From Entrophospora sp. SA101 (taxonomy: Eukaryota; Glomeromycota; Glomeromycetes; Entrophosporales; Entrophosporaceae): a stretch of 48,639 nucleotides of DNA. The stretch spans positions 9,683 to 58,321 of the forward strand of contig CAUDNR010003235.1 of NCBI GenBank assembly GCA_958430865.1. The letters run 5' to 3'. Positions 1-11,761 of this stretch are shown piece after piece. Made by a program: the position numbers and the translations under genes. Below the pieces are notes generated by a model, which saw only the letters and a list, made by a program, of their open reading frames with translations, did not search any database and was not told the origin of the DNA. Each line of letters opens with the position of its first letter. Positions within the stretch are counted from its first letter, which is position 1.

Positions 1-787
1 TATGTGTCAATCACTTGATTTTGATAAGTGTAACCCCCTTAATGAATATTCATGAATATGATGATTGTGATCACTAGTAATGATTTTCCAGAAGCCTTAG
101 CAATTGAAAGTTCGTAATATTAATAAAATGCTAATAAAACATGCTGTTTTCAAACCACCACTACTCATCCGTTTTCAAATATATGGACACCAAATTAGCG
201 TGCAAGATGGTACATGTAATATAGATTAGAGCTATGGAAAGATTTAATGGATATAAAGTACCAATGACGTAAAAAATCCCATTCAAAATACAGAAATTTT
301 TTTCTTTATCATAATACTTCTATCTATTGCAACTTCCGAAAAAATTGTACGAAATAAAGATTTTCCCTACATGGTACTGTTCTAGAAACGTCCCCCGATT
401 TAATAATTTCATAAATGTAACGATTTATCAGAAGCCTTAGCGATTGAAAGTTCGTAGTTGTAATATTTTTTTTACCTCACGCAATTAAATTGCTTGAAAG
501 ATTCAAAAATAAAAATTTAACATGCAAAATTTTTTTGTTACACTGTTTTTTAGAGGAAAAAAGGGGAGTATATACCATAAAAAAATCCGCATAATAATAA
601 TAATATTAATTAGGAATACCCCTTAAAATAAATGACTCCTTTTTTTATACTAAATATGTAGAAGTTCAGTGAACTAATCCTGTTACACAGCGGATTTTGG
701 ATCTAATTTATATAATTTCTTTCACGTGGTTTTATTCCATTAAAAAGATTTAAATCGTTCAAATAAAATAAAAAAATAAGAACAATA
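1..787. other. Upstream region of SUN gene with diverged dispersed repeat
   Basis: No coding sequence is seen. A motif reading gaagccttagc(a/g)attgaaag occurs at about 91-110 and again at about 431-450, so a short dispersed repeat is present twice. The stretch at about 140-300 is similar, but not identical, to about 46735-46898. From about 302 onward the sequence is almost identical to 46899 onward. The last 60 bases before the start codon are A-rich, as expected for a fungal 5' leader. Confidence 0.55.
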
Positions 788-2786
788 ATGTCACCCATTA
801 CTCGTAGCAAAACAAGTCCAAGACGTTGGTTATATCCGGTATTTCCAACTTTAGCAGAACTAGATGATGCTTTTCTATTAGCTGTATCGCGTATACAACA
901 AGATGCTCAAAAATTACTTGGTGCGGAATTAACCGTACTAGAAATCAGGCAAAAACTTTACAATAGCCAGTCACAAGAATTCTGGCTGGTTAATAATTTC
1001 GATGCTTTACAAGAAGTTATGTATTATAAAATGAAAAAAAATTTATTTACAAATTATAAAGATCAATTAACGGCTGCTGGAATAGAAGTTACAAAAAAAG
1101 TGGATACAATGCAATTACTAATTAAGACAATTATTGATGATAACAACAACAGCAGCAATAATCAAATAGATTCGTTGGAATTTAGTAATGATCATTATCA
1201 ACATAACAACAACAACAACAACAATAATTTTATTGATTCGCGAATTTCAACACTAATAACTGCTGATGATAACGATTATTATAATGACAATGATAGTGAT
1301 ATTTGTGGTGTAGGTAGCAGCAGTAGCGTTTGTAGTGAGCTTAATAATAATGAAATCAATTATAGTAATATTAGTATTAACCAGATAAGTAATAGTGAAA
1401 GTGGTTGTAGTTATTTTGGTAGCACGGTTAGTGACAATTACACATACAATAATAACAATGGCGATGGCGATGGCGATGGTGATAAGAATGGAAACAATGA
1501 CACCATTGAATTAATTGGAGGAGAACAATCTTATACGGAGACACATCATAAATTTCAAGATTATATAAAAAATTTTATTTACAATATTGATTATTCGTAT
1601 TTAAAAAGTTTAGGAACAAAAACAAATCTATTTGTTATAATAGTGTTGATTATAATTTTTTTTAATGAATTTGGTGCAAATTATTATTATCAACAGTTTA
1701 CTACTGGTCATCATCAACACAAAAGGTCATTAAATAATGTTCAACTTCGTGACAAGGTAAAAGAACAAGTTATAAAGTATGCCGAGAAAGAGATTTCAAA
1801 AAGAACTCACAATTTAGCCAACAATAATAATAAACCCAATGATCTTATTGGTTTAGTTAGAACACAAATATCTGAGGTATATTATATTTAAAAGTGATAA
1901 TAATAATTTTATTAATATTAATATCATTAATTGATCAATTAATTAATCAATTAAATATTAGGAATTAGAAGATAAGTTAACAAAGATTGTTCATGGGTCA
2001 AGTACTGATTATGCTTTATTTACAAGTGGTGCACAAATTATAAGTCAACTAACATCAAGAGTTTATGAAGAATGGCCAAGAAAAATGCACCAGAAACTAT
2101 GGGGTTATTTAACACATCAAAATATTATAAAAAGTCGTGAACCAGATGTAGTGTTAAAACCAAATACCAATGTTGGTGAGTGTTGGTGTTTCAATGGTAC
2201 AAAAGGTCAAATTGCCATAAAATTATCTAGAAATATTGTTTTCACTCAATTGGCACTACATCATATTGGCAAAAATGTTTCAATTGATCCAATCAGTTCT
2301 GTTCCTAAAGATTTTGAATTGTGGGGATTACCTTCAGACAATGAAGAAGATGTTAAAAGAAAAAAAGAAAATGTTGTTTCGAATGATGATAACATTAATA
2401 TTAATAATGATGGTGATAATGGTGTTAATAATCATACTCATGATAAAATCCACAATCATAACATTCATCATATTCATAATGATAATCATAATAATGACAG
2501 CAGTAGTAACAGCAGCAGCAATAACAATGATGATGATGAAAACAAAAACAATTTTAAATCACTCAAGAGAAAATTTTTTAAAATTAAGGATTTCAGTATA
2601 TTTTTAGGCCAATATCAATATGATTTAATGGGCAAACCATTGCAAATATTCCATTTGCCAAAATCTATTTCAAGAGTCAACAATAAACGCATTCAAGCTA
2701 TAATGATGAAGGTTTTGAATAATCATGAGAACCCAAGATTTACTTGTTTATATAGACTTCAAGTACATGGATTATTTCCACAATAA
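788..2786 (+). CDS. SUN-domain (Sad1/UNC-84) nuclear envelope protein
   Basis: Two exons, 788-1876 and 1962-2786, joined in phase 0 (GAG|GTATAT ... ATTAG|GAA), give about 637 residues. The C-terminal half carries a SUN domain: PDVVLKPN, then GECWCF, then SVPKDFELWGL, and a terminal block around RFTCLYRLQVHG. A single hydrophobic segment at about residues 281-295 (LFVIIVLIIIFF) is the likely inner-nuclear-membrane span, followed by a short charged helical stretch before the SUN domain. SUN proteins pair with KASH proteins to bridge the two nuclear membranes and tether nuclei or spindle pole bodies to the cytoskeleton. The region before the membrane span is long, Asn/Asp-rich and repetitive. 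A second Asn/His/Ser-rich insert lies inside the SUN domain. Starting at 788 keeps the conserved-looking SPITRSK N-terminus. An almost identical second copy begins at 47385. Confidence 0.85.
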
Positions 2787-3092
2787 TAATTTATTAATTA
2801 TATTGTGGAAGCATGGAAGGTTAATTATTATTATTATTATTAATTTTCTTAGAATTTATTATTTGCATTTATTTTTCTATATATATATATATATATATTC
2901 ATATATCTTTCTCCTTCTTGTAAATATTATTATGCATATATAATTTTTAAATAAATAAATAAAAAATAAAATGCGTTATTTTCAAATGCAAATTTATTAT
3001 CTTATTATTTCATATTTAAAGTACATTCATAAAATCTAATAATTTTTTTATTAAAAATTACTAACTTACTCATCTATTTATTTATTATTATT
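2787..3092. other. Intergenic, AT-rich, between convergent genes
   Basis: This is the 3' flank of the SUN gene. It contains an (AT)n run at about 2878-2900 and aataaa-like polyadenylation sequences around 2950-2970. No gene is seen. It separates the SUN gene from the PCNA relic on the opposite strand. Confidence 0.6.
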
Positions 3093-3815
3093 CATTAATC
3101 TTTGGTGCAAGATAATATCAAAGAAAACTACTTGTAGAATTTATGGTATATCCTACAAGCAATGGTATCTCTTCAGATAAACATAATCTAACCTGCTCAG
3201 ATAATGGGAAATCTTTAGTAAAATTCATCTAATATATTAATAATTTCGTTGTTTCTTCAGACAAATAAATATTTTAAAAATCATTAAAAAAATAATCACT
3301 TTATCTATGGGAGGAAGTTGATTTCAATTTTATGCTGCCATTACCAAGTTCACATCTGTAATGAATCTAATTTCATAACTGTCAATTACAATTTTTTAAG
3401 AAAAATAATCTAATATTAATTAACTATAATAACAATAATAACAATCATAGCAATATATTTCAAAAAAACAACAATGTTATATAAATTACCAGTTTTGCCA
3501 GTAACCGTCATGTCATGACACACTTTTTGAAACTTGGCAGATGGTAAACTTACTATTGCATCATATACTGTTTCTGGAATACTTAAATTCTCTTGATCAA
3601 TGTCCATAAATTTCAATTCATATTCACTAAGTTTATCATTTGCATATAAAATAAATAAATAAACAATTAATTTATTAAATAATTTATTTTCTGAAAGTTA
3701 GCAAATAAATTTTTTGCTTACTTAGAGCCGAAAATGACATGAATAAAGTCTCTGGAGAATTATTATCAGCCTTTAATGTGAAAGCACCATCGTTTTCGGC
3801 ACACTTCAATAACAT
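3093..3815 (-). pseudogene. Decayed PCNA (sliding clamp) gene fragment
   Basis: Minus-strand translation gives successive PCNA-like blocks in the right order. LLKCAENDGAFTLKADN lies at about 3815-3725. KFMDIDQENLSIPETVYDA with SLPSAKFQKVCHDM lies at about 3619-3505. CELGNGSIKLKSTSS lies at about 3355-3315. LSEEIPLLVGY and the characteristic C-terminal YYLAPKI lie at about 3185-3095. PCNA forms the trimeric DNA polymerase clamp. The blocks are separated by intron-like AT-rich stretches with splice-like ends, so this is a DNA-level copy and not a retrocopy. Stops after TSSHR, a stop inside the last block (SSFL then stop then YYLAPK) and missing pieces between the blocks show it is broken. The N-terminal start is absent: the relic abuts the 3' end of the neighbouring kinase relic. 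Identification rests on recognisable motifs; no alignment was run. Confidence 0.72.
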
Positions 3816-3839
3816 GTTACCATTATTATTTTAACAATT

Positions 3840-5107
3840 TCCATATGTTTGTTTTCAGCAAAGTCCCAAGCTCTCTACTAATTGATCTTTTTGATGGATC
3901 CACATCCCAACACCTCTGCATCATTTGTGCATAATCTTCAGGCATTCCAGGCAATATTGGTGGTCGTAAACCTTCTGCACATATATCAAAATTAGACAAT
4001 GATTGTGAGCTCTATCATCAAATGGTGGATGACATGCAAATATTTCCCACATTAACATCTCAACACTATAGATATCTGTTTCTTTTTGCCTTTAAATACT
4101 TCAGGTGCAACATATGCTACAATTCCATAGACTTTGCCTGATGACTTTTCATCAACTGGATCACATAATCCCAAATCTGTAATAAAACAATTATCTCCTT
4201 GCAATAATATATTACCGCTATATAAATCACAATGGATTAAATCTTTCCAACCTATCTGATGTAATGCATCACATAAATGATAAATTATTATAATTCTATT
4301 TTTAATGTTAAATTTAAATAGTTTTTTTTGTAAATTACTCCTTAAATTTCCATAAGGTAAAAAAATGCATAATTCCCATTATCTGTGAAACAATCAGTGG
4401 TGCTCTAATTTTACAATAATTCATTGCCTGTAATTAAATATAAAAATCAATTAGTATTATACATTGTTTATTTTGTTTTAAATGACAACTACCAACCTCA
4501 TCAAAAAAGCCTTTCCTGGATTACTTGAATCATTTAAACTTTTTAATACTACATTTTCCATTCCTAAATAACTAAATTCCTTTTTATTTTCGTCATAATC
4601 AACTATTTTTCCTCTTGTCCATGTAGCAGTATAAATTGAACTAAATCCACCTTCTGTCAATTTTGTTACTTTTTTAAATTGCTCAAAAGGTATCCATTCT
4701 AAAATATAAGTTGGCAGAGATGATTTTATTTGACATTGTTGAATAAAGTTATCAATTACATCATTTCCAGATGTCCATGTGGTGAAGAGACTCTGTAGTT
4801 GTAAATTAATGCAACTTTCACAAAATACATCAGAGTATCTTGACAATTTACACTTGTTACATTCTTTTGGCTTTCCCTTTTTATTTTTTGCAGTAAATAA
4901 TTCAAACTCATAAATAAACTTTTCTTTACAGTATTCTTTTTCAATTTCAGAAAGCTCCTTGTTTTTTTGGACTAATGAAAAAAAATATTCTTTTCTATTT
5001 TCTCTATCAGAACTAACTAGTTCATCATTACGTATTTCAGAATTAATTTTTAATACAAATTCTTTTCTTTCTGGTGGTAAAAACGATAATAGTTTAACAT
5101 GTGACAT
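3840..5107 (-). pseudogene. Decayed TKL protein kinase, tandem copy 1
   Basis: Exon 1 runs from the ATG at 5107 to about 4497 and closely parallels the intact copy at 7589-9131. It has the CxxC...CxxC motif (ECNKCKL, FCESC), the glycine-rich loop TEGGFSSIY and VVLKSLN with the ATP-binding lysine. The T-run before the exon end is one base shorter than in the intact copy, which shifts the frame across the GATGAG|GTTGGT splice site. Exon 2 (about 4433 down to 3840) retains KDLIHCDLYSGNIL and TDLGLCDPVDEKSS. It has lost bases around the hinge and again after FKGKK, producing frameshifts and stops. The C-terminal tail seen in copies 2 and 3 is missing; the homology stops where the PCNA relic begins. 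This is almost certainly non-functional. Confidence 0.8.
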
Positions 5108-7588
5108 TATTATAAAATTAATGAGTAGTTTTTTGAGAATAAATGTTAATTTATAATTTTTTTTTTCTTTGCAGAGTGTGTAACAAACAATTTTCTCGCA
5201 ATATTATTTGTACATTTCCTATTTGTTATAATAATAACAGGGTTTTTTTTGGCAGTTAAATAGTTTATGAATAAAAATTGCATCATCACCAAACACTAGT
5301 GATTGATTCAACAATAAAAGAACTTCAGGATTTTTTGTTTACTATTTTCACCAATTTTAAAACTTCGAAATTAAAATCCATGTACATGAAAATGAAATTA
5401 TGTGAAATTCAAATTTACATGTGTGAAATTCAAATTAGCCAATCAGAATTTCACCCCACTCCATAATATTTCAATTTCACATACAACACCTGCACCTAAA
5501 CCTGTCTTATGTACTATGTAAAGGTCGTTCTACATATCAGCCTGTGTTTCAAACTCAGGCACTCAATCATATTTTATTACATGTAGTTAACTTCAAAGTC
5601 AAAAATCAAAACAAAAATTAATTTAACACAACTCTACATATTAATATTTGACATGTCTACATCTGTTTCAAACTCAGACACTAAAGACAATTCATACATG
5701 TTTAGTCTTTACATTTTATGAAATTCAATAATGAAATATTAGTAATAGATATAGTAATAATTAAAGAATAATAGTAATAGTTTCCAAATAACCATAAAAT
5801 CTTTTTAAAAGACCATGAATAAAAATATACAAATTGAACAGTGGTAATATGCTTCATGATTCTACATTGGTTTCTTTGTTTTTTTAAAAAAAGTGCCATA
5901 TAGGAATGTTATATTTAATATTTAACATCAAGTATTTAACATTAGGCATTAATGTTTAATATTGATGTTGAAACAATAAATATTGTAGAAATTTAATAGT
6001 TTGAAACAACTCCAGGTCATTTCTTGAAAGAGCAGAGGAAAATAAACATACAATTAACATTATAATGAAATAAACCTGTAATAGAATTATTATTTTAAAT
6101 AAATTAATCCTTAAAAATTGTTAATAAAAAAGAATGTGTTATTTTTATTTTCTTTGTTTAAAGCAATTTTTGTGAAAGCAACAGTACAACACATTGGTAA
6201 AATGGAAACAATTGTGAAGCTTTTGCAAAGGCCACACTTTATTTACTTTAGTGGGTATGCAAAGGTCACAACTAATGTTTGGTTGTTTGGTTCAAAGATT
6301 AATCGGAAATATTGGTAATTATTGCAATGACCAATAAATAAAGCTCCAAAATGGTTCGGTTTTTCAGTTATACATAATAACTTCAAAAAAATTATAATAA
6401 CTTGTAGCTTAGTTTAGCGGATGTGTTACGAAGTAGAGATGCTGGAAGGATCCTGTTCTAAATACATACTAATACATAATCTATAATTTTATACCATGGA
6501 GATTATTGAATTTTATACATAATGCTATGTTTAGATACAGCTGGTCAGTTATAGGTCGGATCGGTACATATTAATAGATTCACCACAAAAATTTGTATGT
6601 TTAGAGTTCATATTCGTAATACAAATTCTTATTTGAATTATTTGTTTATTTTTGCTTTATTTGTTCTATTCGAATTATTCATTCTATTCGCTTTATTCGC
6701 TTTATTCGTTATTCGAATTACTCGTTTTATTCATTTTATTTATTCATTTGTTTGTTTTGTCATTTTATTCGAATTATTTGTTTTATTCATTTTATTCGTT
6801 TTGTTCGCTTCATTTGTTTTGTTCGTTTCATTTGTTTTGTTCGTTTCGAATAGAAATCCTAAGGACGTTCTATTTTTTCAATTCATATATAAAATTCATC
6901 ATCTCCGCATACTTTTAAACTCTTTATGTTTCAAGTTCTAAAATACAACGCCTTTGAGTAATCAAGTTTGTGCCTCCAGAAAAAACTCGTTCACTGGTTG
7001 TTATTAGATTAGAAAATTAGTGGGTTTGGTTCTAAATAAGCAGAGTGCAAAAATTAGAATATCAGGAACTGCCAAATAGTTTTTAGCCTAAGTTCGGAGC
7101 TTTACCAATAAATATAAACAAGGGTACTGAAATAAATTGATCACAAGTGAATAAAAGGAACTTTATAAAAGCCTTTGAGCTTTGTAAAAGAGCCATTTTA
7201 TTTACCTGATACCATTAAATGTGTTTAAAGATTCAATGAAGCTTTCTGAGGCAGTAAGTGAGATGCATTGTAAACTAATTAATTGACAAGCATCAATTTA
7301 TTGCAAGTTTCTTGCAATTAACTGACAAGGGTAAACCGCAATTGGCAATATCACTATTTAACAAGAATCAGAAAACTTTATTAAAATATTATTATAATTT
7401 AGCTTTAAGAAACAAATAAGGATAAAATAAAAAGATAAATAGTTGTAACAAATAAATTTATAATGGAGATTAAATTGGTCATTCATCAACCTTTCTTCTT
7501 TTACTATTATTACTAGAATCTAATGTTTATTAAAAAATACCATTAGTAATCAATAGTTAGTTCTGATTAATTAATTAATAATTTATTT
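5108..7588. other. Spacer 1 of the tandem kinase array
   Basis: No convincing gene is seen. Long parts of this spacer (5108-5530, 5550-6339 and 7104-7588) are recognisably homologous to the spacer at 9132-11761. The shared order shows the repeat unit is kinase plus its upstream flank. The homology is interrupted at 6340-7103 by an insertion (separate entry). Short frames inside the spacer have no family signature and are disrupted in the other copy. Confidence 0.65.
6340..7103. mobile_element. 764-bp non-autonomous TIR element with 10-bp TSD
   Basis: The insert begins aaagctcc at 6340 and ends with its inverse ggagcttt at 7103. The repeat extends imperfectly inwards (ccaaa versus ccgaa). It is flanked by the direct repeat accaataaat at 6330-6339 and 7104-7113. 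The paralogous spacer 2 has a single accaataaat at about 11238-11247, an empty site that proves insertion and fixes the boundaries. The interior has no transposase; 6640-6850 is a low-complexity tract built on ttattcg/tttattc. A 9-11 bp target duplication is typical of MULE-like elements, but the inverted repeat is short, so family assignment is tentative. Confidence 0.72.
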
Positions 7589-9131
7589 TTATTCACCTTT
7601 GTTAAAATCATCATTTAAGAGAAATGAATTAAAACCAAGATTATTTTCATTACTTGTATAACTTTTTAACCTTTTATATTTGGCAATCTCTCCATCTAAG
7701 ATTCTACTTTTATGGTATGCGTCTGGATGTGATTTGTGTACTTGTTGCAAAACACTACTACTACTAATAATAATAGTATTTCTACTATTACTATTATTAT
7801 TATGTACTTCTTCTAATTTCTTAATAGAAAATTTCCAAAGTTCTCTAATAGTCAGTCTTTTTGATGGATCCACATCCCAACACCTCTGCATCATTTGCAC
7901 ATAGTCGTCAGGCATTTCTGGTAATATTGGTGGTTGTAAACCTGCACATATATTAAACATCAAGTGATGATTGTGAGCTCTATCATCAAATGGTGGGTGA
8001 CCTGCAAATATTTCCCACATTAACATCCCAACACTATAGATATCAGATTCTTTTGTGTTCTTTTCACCTCTAAATAGCTCAGGTGCAATATATGATACAA
8101 TTCCATAGACTTTATTTGATGATTTTTCATCAACTGGCCCACATAATCCTAAATCTGTAATATAACAACTACCTCCACTTATTAATATATTACCACTATG
8201 TAAATCACAATGTATCAAATCTTTTTGATGTATATGATATAATGCATCACATAAATCATTAAAGATTGTAATTCTGTCTTTTAATGTTAAATTATGATGA
8301 TTTTTTTGTAAATAATCCCTTAAATTTCCTTCTTTCAAATAATTTAAAACTATTGCATAATTTCCATTGTCTGGGAATTTAGTTATACCATGGCAAGTAA
8401 CAATTAACCCTGATTTAATTTTACAATAATTCACTGCCTGAAAATAAATATAAAATCAATTAGTATTATATAATACAGTATTGTTTATTTTGTTTTAAAT
8501 GACAACTACCAACCTCATCAAAAAAACGTTTTCCTGGATTACTTGAATTATTTAAACTTTTTAATACTACTAGTTGCCCACTACCTCCAAAATAACTAGA
8601 TTCCTTTTTATTTTTATCATAATCAACAATACTTCCTCTTGTCCATGTAGCTTTATAAATTGAGCTAAATCCACCTTCAGTTAATTTTGTTATATCTTCA
8701 AATTGCTCAAAAGGTATCCATTCTAAAATATTGCCTGGCAGAGATGATTTCATTTGACATTGTTGAATAAAATTGTCAATTATATTATTTCCAGATGTCC
8801 AAGTGGTGAAGAAACTCTGTAACTGTAAACTAATACAACCTTCACAGAATCTATCAGAGTATCTTGTTAATTTACACTTGTCACATTCTTTTGGTTTTCC
8901 CTCTTTGTTTTTTGCATTATATAATTCAGACTCATAAATAAACCTTCCTTTACAAAACTCTTTTTCAATTTTAGAAAGCTTCTTGTTTTTCTTGACTAAT
9001 GAAAAAAAATATTCTTTTTCATTTTCTCCATCAGAATTAACAAAAGCATTATCATACATTTCATTATAAATTTTAAATACAAATTCTTCTCTTTCTGGCG
9101 ATAATGATGATAATAGCTTAACATATGACAT
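7589..9131 (-). CDS. TKL-type protein kinase, intact tandem copy 2
   Basis: Two exons, 9131-8514 and 8437-7589, are spliced at GATGAG|GTTGGT ... TTTTCAG|GCA in phase 0, giving about 488 residues. The N-terminal part has a possible metal-binding Cys pair set (C83, C86, C96, C99) followed by an FTTWTSGN segment common in Rhizophagus kinases. The kinase domain shows the Gly-rich loop EGGFSS (from about 152), ATP lysine K191 in VVLKSLN, catalytic loop LIHCDLHSGN (D284, N289), TDLGLC with D301 and YIAPE at about 322-326. HRD is HCD and DFG is DLG; loss of the HRD arginine suggests regulation without conventional activation-loop phosphorylation. The tail is Asn/Ser-rich. The start is supported by the identical start in copy 1. 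Substrate and ligand are unknown; the intact Lys, Asp, Asn and Asp suggest catalytic activity. Confidence 0.85.
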
Positions 9132-11761
9132 TATATAAATAAATTTTTTTGGTGTTTTAATGAATAGTTTTTTGAGAATAAATGTTAATTTATAATTCTT
9201 TTTTTCTTTGCAGAATGTGTAACAAACAATTTTCTTGCAATATTATTTGTACGGAATCTCTACTGACTGATAACTCACCTTTTGTTATAACAATAATGGG
9301 GGTTTTTTTGACAGTTAAATAGTTTATGAAAATAAAAATTGCATCATCACCAAACTTTAGCGATTGATAAGAATTTCAGGATTTTTTTTGTTTTACTATT
9401 TTCATCAATTTTAAAACTACAAACACCTGCACCTAAACTTGTCTCATCTACTATATATGTAATAGTAATAGTTATTTTACGGAGACTAACTTCCGTAATG
9501 AAAAAAAGTTTATTTTTCAATGAAAAAGTTTATTTTTACATAAAAGTCTTTTTTTTGCTTATGATAAAAAAATACAATTTACCTTTTTTAAAACATTTCT
9601 TTATTTAGTAAAAATGCGTCAAATTCACCATAAAAAGCAATGAGATCCCAAATAAGCATTTCAACCTATTTTTACTAATGCAAGTCTGCTCTTTTTCCAA
9701 AAAGTTTTGATTCTACTTTACCAGTTGATTCTATTTCTCAAAGTATTTCAAATACCATTCCATCACAACAAACACCATCTGAAATTTATGAGAAACTTAA
9801 TTTTTATTGTCAAAAAGCTATTGTTGCAAATACTGAAAAATCAACTTGAAGGGTTATTAAATTTGAAGAATTTCGCAAGAATTATATTATGCCACTTGAT
9901 AAGATTACGAATTCCGAATTAATTAATTAATTGAACAACAGGTCATAAAAGCATACAAGGTATTTGTGCGTATAAAGAAGTAAATGAAAAACAACATCTT
10001 GCTGCTATGGATACTTTGATCCATGCTTTAGAACCAACAAGATCAATTTTTGGCAATTCAACTTCAATAAGGCTACATCAGAATTTTCTTTTGATGATAC
10101 AGAAAAGAAATTTCCTATTTTAATAATTGTAGTGTTAATAATGTAACTTTTAAATTTTAAGTCTTCACTTTTTTGCATAAATAATAAAGTTTAAAAATGA
10201 TTTGCATTTAATATTTTCACGGTTTTTAAAATATCACTATGAAAAATCACGGATGACCATTAGTAAACGTGGATAAGTGCTAATATTGACCAGCCTATGT
10301 TCAGGCACTCGAGCATGTTTTATTTTATTATTAATATTACACTATATTTACTATTACAAATAGTTAACTTCAAAGTCAAAAGTCAATCAAAAATTAATTT
10401 AACACAACTACTAACTCTACATATTAATATTGACATGCCTACATGTTTAAACTCAGACACTAAAGACAATTCAAATGCATTTGAACTTTTTCATTTTATG
10501 AAATGCAATAATAAGAGAAGAAATGTTAGCAGTTAGTAATAGTTGTAGTAATAATTAAAGAATATTAGCAACAGTTTTTATAATTGTAATTTGTAGAAAG
10601 AAAATTTACAAAAAAAAATTTTAGTTTCAATAGTTTCCAAATAACTATGAAATCTTTTTAAAAAAATCATGAATAAAAATATACAAGTTGAACAGTCTTG
10701 ATATGCTTCACAATTTTATGTTGGTTTCTTTGTTTTTTTAAAAAAAGTGCCATATAGTAATGTTTAATACTAATATTTAATATTTAATATCAAGTATTTA
10801 ACATTAGGCATTAATGTTTGATATTAGGTCAAATTTTTTATTAAAACATAATTTTTTGAGATCAAAAAACAAAGTGAATGTTTTGTATGATAAATATTGT
10901 AGAAATTCAATAATTTGAAACAACTTCAGGTCCTTTCTTGAAAGAGCAGAGGAAAATAAACACACAATTTACATTCTAACAAAATAAACTTGTAATAGAA
11001 TCATTATTTTAAATAAATTGGTCCTTAAAAATCATTAATAAAAATGAAAGTGTTGTTTTTATTTTCTTTACTTAAAGCTCTTTTTGTGAAAGCAACACAT
11101 TGGTAAAATGGCAACAATTGTGAAGCTTTTGCAAAAGGCCATGTTTTGTTTACTTTAGTGGATATGCAAAGGTCACAACTAATGTTTGGTTGGTTAGTCT
11201 AAAGATTAATTGGAAATATTGGTAATTATTGCAATGACCAATAAATATAAAAAGGGTACTGAAATAAATCAATCACAAGTGAATAAAAGATACTTTATAA
11301 AAGTCTTTGAGCTATGTAAAAGAGTCATTTTATTTATCTGATACCATTAAGTGTGTTTACAGATTCATTGAAGCTTTCTAGGTATAAGAAAGAGGCAGTA
11401 AGTGAGATACATTGTAAACTAATTAATTGGCAAGCATCAATTTATTCAAGTTTCTTGCAATTAACTGACAAGAGTAAGTACAAAAATTAAACTGCAATTG
11501 GCAATATCACCATTTAACAAGAATCAGAAAAGTGTAAAATGTTTATTGCTTCAAAATATTGTTATAATTTAGCTTAAGAAATAAATAAGGATAAAATAAA
11601 AAGCTAAAATAATTATAATGAATAAATTTATTTATAGTGGAGATTAAATTAGTCATTCATCAACCTTTCTTCTTTTACTATTATTACTAGAATCTAATGT
11701 TTATTAAAAAATATCATTAGTAATTGATACTAGTTCCAATTAATTAATAATGCTATTTTTT
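9132..11761. other. Spacer 2 of the tandem kinase array
   Basis: This is homologous to spacer 1 at 9132-9450 and about 10286-11761, including the block with agtgccatatag at about 10747 and the block ending in the kinase 3' flank. It contains one insertion at about 9455-10285 (separate entry). It lacks the 764-bp insertion present in spacer 1. No independent gene is seen. Confidence 0.65.
9455..10285 (+). mobile_element. Insertion with Crypton-like tyrosine recombinase remnants
   Basis: This stretch interrupts the homology between the two kinase spacers. Between about 9690 and 10110 the plus strand reads PSEIYEKLNFYCQKAIVANTEKST, then a stop, then IKFEEFRKNYIMPLDKITNSEL. After an internal loss and a frame change it reads TGHKSIQGICAYKEVNEKQ. 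The NTEKST..FEEFR block resembles the N-terminal SAM-like part of Crypton/DUF3504 recombinases. The GHKS...AYK...KQ block resembles the C-terminal catalytic end with its conserved His and following Tyr. The central catalytic part is missing and stops are present. The outer ends (acggagactaacttccgtaa on the left; the inverse of a related actaa...tccgt motif on the right) hint at inverted ends, which would be unusual for a Crypton, so this may instead be a non-autonomous derivative. Confidence 0.45.

Noticed and set aside
2236..2607. Open frame overlapping the SUN exon on the same strand
   Set aside because: It is a frame-shifted shadow of the Asn/Asp/His-rich part of the SUN gene and encodes only low-complexity Met/Ile runs.
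6400..6470. Possible tRNA around gcttagtttagcggatg
   Set aside because: No T-loop, acceptor pairing or anticodon stem could be built. No other convincing tRNA or rRNA was seen in the window.
6597..6941. Two overlapping frames rich in Phe, Leu, Tyr and Ser
   Set aside because: They are produced by the ttattcg/tttattc low-complexity tract inside the 764-bp insertion, not by a real membrane protein.
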